18,404 bases of DNA. Source: CAG-1031 sp964556785 (GTDB lineage Bacteria > Bacteroidota > Bacteroidia > Bacteroidales > Muribaculaceae). The notes beneath the pieces are model-generated. The model was given only the letters and a program-made list of their open reading frames with translations. It had not been told where the DNA came from and made no database searches. The DNA is taken from positions 1 to 18,404 of the forward strand of contig CAZKXM010000035.1 of NCBI GenBank assembly GCA_964556785.1, in the 5' to 3' direction. The translations under genes were made by a program, and so were the position numbers. Numbering within the stretch: position 1 is the stretch's first letter; every line of letters starts with the position of its first letter. This document shows positions 12,390 to 18,404 of the stretch, one piece after another.

Positions 12390-15338
12390 TCAGCTGTCTT
12401 CACGTCCACACAACCCGCGGAACTCACAGAAAGTGCACGAATGAGTATTTTCTGACTGCGTGAACGGCACTTCAGGATTGAAAATCTCGCTGATAACGGC
12501 ATTGAGCCGCTGGGTAAACTCGTCGTTGACACTGCGGTAATCGTCAAACGGTTCCTTACCCATCACAACCGGCTGCAAGCCTTCGGTAAACAATGATTTC
12601 AGACGGTAAATCATAGGAGTTATAGCGCCGGAAAATCCTGTTGCTATGCGATATAAATTGGCATAAAGCAGCAACTGGAGAACAGCCTTCCGCCTGTCGG
12701 GCTTCATCGGATCGAAAAGATCGTCGAGCGATGTAAATTTAATGGTGTCGTTGCCGGTCTTATAGTCGATAAACACCAGGCGATTGTCACTGACGCGGTC
12801 GATGCGGTCAACCACCAGTTTCATATTCACGCTCAAATCAGGACCGACAACATATTTTACGCTCTTTTTCCATTCGGCAGCAATGAAACTGAACGGCGCG
12901 CGCTCCGCCTCACGGATAAGTGTCTCGCGGATAACGGCCCTGATCATATTGCCGAGCACACGCGTCTCACCTGAAAGAGGAGTCAGATCGTTTTTCCCTT
13001 TGTGATTATGATTGCGGTTGATAGAACAGGTGATAAGCCGGTCGAGATAAACGCGATTGTCAGCTATCTCTTTCAATGCCTGCGCTGTCACTGTCACTTC
13101 TGCGCGCGAGCCGCGGAGATCGTTGTATATTCCTTCGAGCACCTCATGTACCACCGTTCCATAAGTGCTCGAATCCATATAGTCGACAATCTCCTCGCTC
13201 AGATTGATGTTCTCCACCACTGTGAGATAGAAATGGAGCGGACAGTTGATATACCGGTTTATTGCCGACGCCGACAGAAACAGCTGTTGCTCCTTATCGT
13301 CTGAAAGAAAACGGCGTAAAGCGGTCATCACGGCATGGGTCTTCTCGATCTTCAGCGGAACAGTCTCGAAAGTGGATGTGGTGAACGATGCGCTGACGTG
13401 GCGCAGCGATTTTATGTCCGACAGATAGAGCAGCTGAGCGACGTAGCGCGACATCTCGCCTGAAGCGAGCCCTGAGTTCCTCGAATCGTAAAAGATGGCA
13501 ACGCGCCGTGCACGCGACAGCAAACGGAAGAAATTGTAGGCTCCCGCAGCTTCAATAAATTCGGTTGTCGGTAATCCGAAACCGCGGCGTATATGGTCAG
13601 GGATAAACGACTTCACAACCGTTCTGCCGGGGTAAACCTTCTCGTTCATCGACGTCAGAATCAGATTGTCGAAGTCAAGACACCGGGTTTCGGGAATACC
13701 CATTACCTGCAATCCCTTCAGCGGGCGACCTTCGAATCTGATCACCTCTCCGCTTACCGAGCGCTCAACGAGCTGCAAGGCAGTGGTGCCTGAAATACTT
13801 ATGCCCCGGAGATTGACGGTAGCTTCGAAATAGTTGACAGCCTGAATATACGCCCTCATGAACCGCAGATCGAGCCGCCGGCTGTGGTTTTCCTCATTGT
13901 CGAGCAAGCCAGCCATGTATTCAACCGTGTTGCGCAGATATGTGAAAACCTCATGAAAATCGTTTTCAGCCTTTACCGGTACGAATATCGGCGCAAGTTT
14001 AGGAGAGACGGCTTCAATCTCAGACTGTGAGAGGGTGTAGAGCCGGAGGTTTCTGATTTCCTCAATGATTGCATGACTCCCGTCAGGATCAATGCGGCGC
14101 ACGGCTGGATGTGAAAACAGTTCTATCACATCCTCGAAATAGAAACGGTACTCCCCTTTCACTTTTCGTGCCCTGAGCTGTAGCGACACCACCGAACGCA
14201 TCATCGCGGCAACAGGTGTCTGCCGCATCGGAATACCCAGAGTCACATTTATCGCCGAAACTTCAGATGGAAAAGCGCCGATAACGGGAACAAACAGAGC
14301 TTCTTCGGCAAGAACAACTGCTGTATCGGAAGGATTGTCGGCTGAATGCGCTTCCCCTGATTTAAGCCACCGGGAAAGAGTCTGCCCCGCAAGAGTGGCC
14401 TGACCTGACGAAGACGGAACCGCAGTGACGGTAACTTCCGGCTCGGTCAGATGGCCTTCGTAAGCATCAAGATCGTATCGCGCCGGAAAATCGCGAACAT
14501 ATTTCCTGACGAACATCATGGCGCGGCTCTCAGGAATCTCAAACAGAGGGGAGCGGTGATCCCAGTAGAAGTCGCCTATGCCGAGCTGCCGCATTCGCCT
14601 GAAAATCTTAAGTTCAGAAGCCGACAGCAAACCGAATCCTATGAACACGTAGCGTTCATACGCAAATTCATCGGCACCCATCGTGCACACCCTCTCTGCC
14701 GCAATCCGCGTTGCCCTTCCCGACGTGATCAGCCCTTGATCTGCCATCCGTTGGGTGAAACGCTCGTAAAGAGGACCGAGAACCTCCCAGAGCTTGCGGA
14801 ACTTTGCGCGCGAATTTTCTGCATCACCGTCGCTGTCGGTGTCGAGATGGAGCCAGAATTCATCGCCAGCCGGGGAAGGCGGGAGTGAGTCGGGCCAATA
14901 GGCGTTTATAATCTCCCTCTGCTCCTCTGTGAGATAATTCGATGCTATTTCCTTAAACTTCCTGACGTTGGAAAAGAGCATCCCGGTATCGGCGAGATAT
15001 CGGTCGGCATCGTTGAAATCATCGAGAATCATCCTCCCCCAGAAGCGGAACCGGTCAAAATCGGGAATATCTGCAGAGAGGCTGTGATAAGCGTTATATA
15101 GAATGCAGAGTTCATCAAGACCGGTGGTTTCGTTCAGATCGGTCATTGATGAACAGAATTCGCCCATTGTGGTTGTTGCGGGAAGAATTCTAACCTTCTT
15201 GTCGAGTGCACCCTTGCGCAGATAATCGATGAAGAACTGAGAGGCTCTGCGGGTTGGAAACACGAAGCAGAAACGGTCGAGCTCATCCCGGCAATTGTCG
15301 AGATAGGCCTCAGCGATCACACGTAGGAAGGGCTTCAT
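12390..15338 (-). CDS. AddB-like PD-(D/E)XK nuclease with Fe-S cluster
   Basis: This 982-aa protein is related to the AddB subunit of AddAB helicase-nucleases, which process double-strand breaks for RecA-dependent repair. The N-terminus has FVFPTRRASQFFIDYL where classical AddB has a Walker A loop, so ATP use is doubtful. The middle (about 150-690) looks like the inactive helicase-like scaffold. The nuclease domain lies at the end: C699 (INRYINCPLHFYL), H731 (VVHEVLEG), D844 (VVDRIDRV), D858 and K860 (FIDYKTG), and QLLLYANLY (888-896). C968, C971 and C977 (CTFCEFRGLC) complete four cysteines with C699 for a 4Fe-4S clasp. The expected AddA partner is not in the window. The start overlaps the holB stop by four bases. 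Confidence 0.85.
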   Translation of the reverse strand: MKPFLRVIAEAYLDNCRDELDRFCFVFPTRRASQFFIDYLRKGALDKKVRILPATTTMGEFCSSMTDLNETTGLDELCILYNAYHSLSADIPDFDRFRFWGRMILDDFNDADRYLADTGMLFSNVRKFKEIASNYLTEEQREIINAYWPDSLPPSPAGDEFWLHLDTDSDGDAENSRAKFRKLWEVLGPLYERFTQRMADQGLITSGRATRIAAERVCTMGADEFAYERYVFIGFGLLSASELKIFRRMRQLGIGDFYWDHRSPLFEIPESRAMMFVRKYVRDFPARYDLDAYEGHLTEPEVTVTAVPSSSGQATLAGQTLSRWLKSGEAHSADNPSDTAVVLAEEALFVPVIGAFPSEVSAINVTLGIPMRQTPVAAMMRSVVSLQLRARKVKGEYRFYFEDVIELFSHPAVRRIDPDGSHAIIEEIRNLRLYTLSQSEIEAVSPKLAPIFVPVKAENDFHEVFTYLRNTVEYMAGLLDNEENHSRRLDLRFMRAYIQAVNYFEATVNLRGISISGTTALQLVERSVSGEVIRFEGRPLKGLQVMGIPETRCLDFDNLILTSMNEKVYPGRTVVKSFIPDHIRRGFGLPTTEFIEAAGAYNFFRLLSRARRVAIFYDSRNSGLASGEMSRYVAQLLYLSDIKSLRHVSASFTTSTFETVPLKIEKTHAVMTALRRFLSDDKEQQLFLSASAINRYINCPLHFYLTVVENINLSEEIVDYMDSSTYGTVVHEVLEGIYNDLRGSRAEVTVTAQALKEIADNRVYLDRLITCSINRNHNHKGKNDLTPLSGETRVLGNMIRAVIRETLIREAERAPFSFIAAEWKKSVKYVVGPDLSVNMKLVVDRIDRVSDNRLVFIDYKTGNDTIKFTSLDDLFDPMKPDRRKAVLQLLLYANLYRIATGFSGAITPMIYRLKSLFTEGLQPVVMGKEPFDDYRSVNDEFTQRLNAVISEIFNPEVPFTQSENTHSCTFCEFRGLCGREDS

Positions 15339-16465
15339 TTCAGCAGCAGGATTACTCTGATCGCGAGATCGAAATTCACAATCTTTCCGTTGCCGTTCCC
15401 TTCAATATCGATTCCTGCCTGATTCATAGCGTCGACAAGGCGTTCGGCATTCCGCTCATTGATAAACCTCGAGAAACGCGAGCTGAAATCAGTTTCCTTC
15501 GGATTGAGATAGACGAGCTCGGGACGTCCGAAGTTAGAAATAAAATTCTCTCGGATCAGCCGTTGACAGTAATTATAGAACTGCACCTGCGGCTCGCGCC
15601 CCAATGCAGCCAGGGTGTTGGCCCACCTGCGGAGAGCGGCAACATCGCGCATGTAGGCCAATCGCATCAACTTAATGAACAGATCGAGATTCTCGTCCTT
15701 CTTCCTGCTGCTGTCGAGCTGATTGAGCGCGGCGGTCATGCTCCCCTCCGCATTATGTGCAATGGCATGGGCCTCAGTGTCATCGAGGCCATGGTTTCTC
15801 ACTAATTCTGCTGAGATTTCGGAAGCTGTAAGCCGCGGAATCTCGATTGCCTGACACCGAGAACGGATAGTGCCGATAATCTGCTCGGCATCGTCGCTCA
15901 CAAGGATGAAAGAGGTGTCGGAAAACGGTTCTTCGATCACCTTGAGCAGCGCATTTGAGGCAGCCTCGTTCATTCGTTCTGGAAGCCATATCACAACAAA
16001 CTTATGGCCTGACGCATGAGCCGTAGTCGATACTTTCCGCAGTATCTCCCTCGATTCATCGCGCGGAATGAGCAGCTGCTTGATTGATTTGCCTGTGTTG
16101 AGAAGGTCGCTCCAGGCAAGGTAATCCATGAACGTACGACCGTCAAGATACTCTCTCCACTCGTCGGCATAGTCGCTGCACAGAGTTTCCCGCCCGCCGT
16201 CACGCTTCAACACCGGGTAAGTGTAGAACGTGTCGATATGATTGAGGCTTTGATGCTGCAGACATGAGGGGCACTTTCCGCAAGAATCGCCGTCAGAGGA
16301 GCGGTCAGTGCAATGAAGATACTGCACGAATGCCCTTGCAAGGGCCATTTTCCCTATGCCCGGAGCTCCATGGAACAGCAGTGCGTGAGGCACCCTCCCC
16401 TCCTCGGCCATCAGCCTCAGACGGGCCTTGATGTCGCTATGTCCCGTAATATCGCTGAAATTCAT
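15335..16465 (-). CDS. holB: DNA polymerase III delta' subunit
   Basis: This is a clamp-loader subunit of 376 aa. Walker A is GAPGIGK (33-39). The zinc module has four cysteines at C52, C62, C65 and C68, spaced as in E. coli delta'. MNEAASNALLKVIEEP is strongly conserved, but the acidic Walker B positions are replaced (VVIWLPERM), as expected for the non-hydrolysing delta'. IRSRC is the SRC motif. The C-terminal collar domain (about 245-376) is divergent. It overlaps the TPR gene upstream and the AddB-like gene downstream by four bases each. The zinc module and the poor Walker B speak for delta' rather than DnaX. Confidence 0.9.
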   Translation of the reverse strand: MNFSDITGHSDIKARLRLMAEEGRVPHALLFHGAPGIGKMALARAFVQYLHCTDRSSDGDSCGKCPSCLQHQSLNHIDTFYTYPVLKRDGGRETLCSDYADEWREYLDGRTFMDYLAWSDLLNTGKSIKQLLIPRDESREILRKVSTTAHASGHKFVVIWLPERMNEAASNALLKVIEEPFSDTSFILVSDDAEQIIGTIRSRCQAIEIPRLTASEISAELVRNHGLDDTEAHAIAHNAEGSMTAALNQLDSSRKKDENLDLFIKLMRLAYMRDVAALRRWANTLAALGREPQVQFYNYCQRLIRENFISNFGRPELVYLNPKETDFSSRFSRFINERNAERLVDAMNQAGIDIEGNGNGKIVNFDLAIRVILLLK

Positions 16466-17922
16466 ATCGATGCGTCGAAAGGTATGTACGGATCATAGTC
16501 ATCTACCGGAATTTCATCGGGCGACGACAGTGCCGCGATAAAATTCCTGAGAATTGCCTGAATGCCTATGGAGTAAAACATTCTTGTCGATTCACTGACA
16601 AACTCATTCTGAACCGGCAGACTGCACAGGGATGAATTGAGAGAATGAAAGTAGTCAACGGCATACTTTAGCGCTTCCTCCTTTCGACCAATCCTGACAA
16701 GCGACAGAACCTTCAGAACGGCCTGCGCCGGTGTTGGCTGCCCGGCATTTTCAACTGACTGAATCACCTTCTCAAACTCCTTGGTTTTATAAAGCAACTC
16801 GAGAGCGAACTGCTCACCGGCATACGGCAAGGCATTAAGTTCCCTGGCCCTTTCAAGAATGGCTAATGCGATTTCGTAACGACGTGTCGACACAACAAAC
16901 TGCGCCCACTGCATCCATTGGTCGGATGTCATGGAGCGTGCCGCATCAGTCTGCGCGAAAGCATTAAGGCGGGAATCGATATCGTCAGTGCCCACTGCCA
17001 GAATGAAATTCAGGGCGTCTATGCTTTCGGGATGTTTCGCGAGATATTCGTCAGCAATCTGCGATGCTTCCTGCTCGCGGCCGAGCGCCATCAGCGACAG
17101 CGTCAAAACCTGCAGTGACTCGTCGTCAAACTGATCGGTCGACATAACCGATTTAAGCAGTTCGGCTACTTCTTCGAAACGACGGTGGAGCCTGTAGAGA
17201 ATCGACGCTTTCAGGATCTTGGGCCTCACTGCATCAGGATCGATTGCGAGGGCATAGTCTACAGAAATGAGGGCGTCTTCAAACTCCTGCATTCCCATCT
17301 GAATCTCTGCCAGCAGCTGCCAGAACTCGATATTGAAGGGTTCGAGCATGGTAAGCTCCTCAGCCATTGCGATGGCTGTAGGAAAATCCTGCTTCTCTTC
17401 TGCCACGTTGGCCATTTCATATAGGAACGTCGGGAGATACGTGCACCTTTGCCTGATTTTATCGAGATTCGATTTCAGCCACTGATAATTTTCAGGCGTC
17501 GACGCTTCTGATATAAACTGAATCACCTCCTCGTCGTCAAACGTCTCTGTCCCGCCGAGAATCTTCTCAAGCTCGGCATAAGTCGCCTCTCCGCGGTCAG
17601 AACGGCTTCGCAACGCCAAAAGCCGGCTGAGCGTTGTGGGCACAGTGCGCCGCTCCAGCATCAGCCCTACAGCCTTGTCATTGTTCAGGTAGTAGTACAG
17701 GTATTCCCTGCGCACTCTCAGGGCCTCGCTTTGAGGAAACATTCTGGCGCCATAAAACAGCGCTTCCATCTTGACAAGGTCATCATTGAGATCATTTGCT
17801 TTGTCATAGATCTCAATGATGTCGTCCTCGTCAAAATAAGTGTCATCGCTCTTCGGCCGCCCTATTGTCTGATAGAAACGGTTGTAGAGCTCGTTGATGC
17901 TGTCTGCACCGCTCTCTCTCAT
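16462..17922 (-). CDS. Tetratricopeptide repeat protein, 486 aa
   Basis: This is a soluble, acidic, helical protein without a signal peptide or membrane segment. TPR-like helix pairs are clear from about residue 165 onward (for example YEMANVAEEKQDFPTAIAMA, WQLLAEIQMGMQEFEDALIS, LTLSLMALGREQEASQIADE), and weaker repeats continue to about 430. TPRs bind partner proteins, but nothing shows which one here. The gene is wedged between glnS and holB with four-base overlaps on both sides, so its level is tied to theirs. The end (DEIPVDDYDPYIPFDAS) is rich in Asp and Pro and may be a flexible docking tail. No named family is recognised. Confidence 0.8.
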   Translation of the reverse strand: MRESGADSINELYNRFYQTIGRPKSDDTYFDEDDIIEIYDKANDLNDDLVKMEALFYGARMFPQSEALRVRREYLYYYLNNDKAVGLMLERRTVPTTLSRLLALRSRSDRGEATYAELEKILGGTETFDDEEVIQFISEASTPENYQWLKSNLDKIRQRCTYLPTFLYEMANVAEEKQDFPTAIAMAEELTMLEPFNIEFWQLLAEIQMGMQEFEDALISVDYALAIDPDAVRPKILKASILYRLHRRFEEVAELLKSVMSTDQFDDESLQVLTLSLMALGREQEASQIADEYLAKHPESIDALNFILAVGTDDIDSRLNAFAQTDAARSMTSDQWMQWAQFVVSTRRYEIALAILERARELNALPYAGEQFALELLYKTKEFEKVIQSVENAGQPTPAQAVLKVLSLVRIGRKEEALKYAVDYFHSLNSSLCSLPVQNEFVSESTRMFYSIGIQAILRNFIAALSSPDEIPVDDYDPYIPFDASI

Positions 17923-18404
17923 TTCTTCTGAGCCTTCTCCCAGCTGTCTTTAAGAGCGATGGTGCGGTTAAACACGAGTTCTCCCTCACGTGAGTCGGGA
18001 TCAGGAGTGAAGTAACCGATACGCTGGAACTGGAACGGACGTCCTGCCACGGCATTTTCAGCAAGGAAGGGCTCGATCTTGATATGCTCAACAACCTTGA
18101 GTGAGTCGGGATTGAGCATCTCGCGGAAGTCGCGGTCAGGTTCCGAAGCAGGATCTTCCACGGCAAACAGACGGTCGTAGAGACGTGCGGTTGCATCGAC
18201 AGCGTGCTCGGCGCTCACCCAGTGAAGCGTGCCCTTCACCTTGCGCATGCTTCCGGGCAGTCCGCTGCGCGTTTCAGGATCGTAGGTACACCGGATCTCG
18301 GTGATATTCCCGTCGGCATCCTTCACCACGTCGGTACATTTGATAATGTAGGCTCCTTTGAGGCGCACTTCACCACCGGGAGCGAGACGGAAAAACTTTT
18401 TGGG
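17919..18404 (-). CDS. glnS: Glutaminyl-tRNA synthetase, C-terminal part (runs off the window)
   Basis: Only the last 161 residues are present; the catalytic Rossmann domain lies beyond 18404. The visible part is the beta-barrel anticodon-binding region: FFRLAPGGEVRLKGAYIIKC at the window edge, then IRCTYDPETRSG, KVKGTLHWVSAEHAVDATAR, LYDRLFAVEDP, and the closing FQFQRIGYFTPDPDS and LVFNRTIALKDSW. These are typical of GlnRS, with the eukaryote-like body of GlnS rather than GltX. The stop overlaps the TPR start (ATGA, 17919-17922). It is the first gene visible in the five-gene minus-strand operon. Confidence 0.95.
   Translation of the reverse strand, partial: PKKFFRLAPGGEVRLKGAYIIKCTDVVKDADGNITEIRCTYDPETRSGLPGSMRKVKGTLHWVSAEHAVDATARLYDRLFAVEDPASEPDRDFREMLNPDSLKVVEHIKIEPFLAENAVAGRPFQFQRIGYFTPDPDSREGELVFNRTIALKDSWEKAQKK

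Noticed and set aside
12386..12547. Upstream start for HemW
   Set aside because: The added 54 residues overlap the conserved Fe-S end of the AddB-like gene and precede the normal HemW start.

Overview
The window looks like a chromosomal segment of a Bacteroidota bacterium, probably order Bacteroidales. A gut Muribaculaceae-like lineage is my guess and is not proven. The evidence is as follows: promoters fit the Bacteroidota sigma consensus (TTTG, about 19 bases, TAnnTTTG); lpxC and fabZ are fused in one reading frame; a secreted protein ends in a type IX secretion sorting domain; and there are a DUF3127 protein and a stand-alone AddB-like Fe-S nuclease. TGA is an ordinary stop here (for example lpxC-fabZ and glnS).

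Bases 1-2467 are accessory DNA. They begin with almost three copies of a 124-base tandem repeat that carries nested hairpins. Two modules of similar design follow. Each has a 37-base promoter segment, identical in both copies, that would drive a short structured RNA ending in a long terminal stem, and this RNA points into the 3' end of a minus-strand gene. In module 1 that gene is a small orphan. In module 2 it is a truncated phage MuF head protein joined to an AT-rich, toxin-like C-terminal module. An in-frame TGA sits exactly where the first cysteine of a CxxC...CxxC zinc motif is expected. A divergently transcribed three-helix membrane protein lies between the modules. The segment reads as the remains of a Mu-type prophage or MuF-toxin locus abutting a ZIP metal transporter gene.

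Bases 2468-5626 are housekeeping. A ZIP transporter (+) converges with a minus-strand operon rsmG - MBL-fold hydrolase - purN. That operon starts from a near-perfect promoter that overlaps, back to back, a -7 element for an ogt-like DNA alkyltransferase which appears to start at TTG.

Bases 5690-8936 hold lpxD - lpxC/fabZ - lpxA (+). These genes encode early lipid A steps plus the fatty-acid dehydratase that competes for the same acyl pool, and they end at a strong terminator. Converging from the minus strand are a DUF3127 SSB-like protein and a secreted GHL10-like/FN3/type IX protein (8966-10738). A DUF695 gene (+) is divergent from the latter.

Bases 11279-18404 are one tightly packed minus-strand operon, read in the order glnS (5' end outside the window), TPR protein, holB (DNA polymerase III delta'), AddB-like nuclease and hemW. 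The first three junctions overlap by four bases (ATGA), and hemW starts four bases after the stop before it. The operon mixes tRNA charging, replication, recombination and heme handling and is probably co-translated. The most interesting part is 1-2467. The rest is orderly core genome with a few details worth a look.
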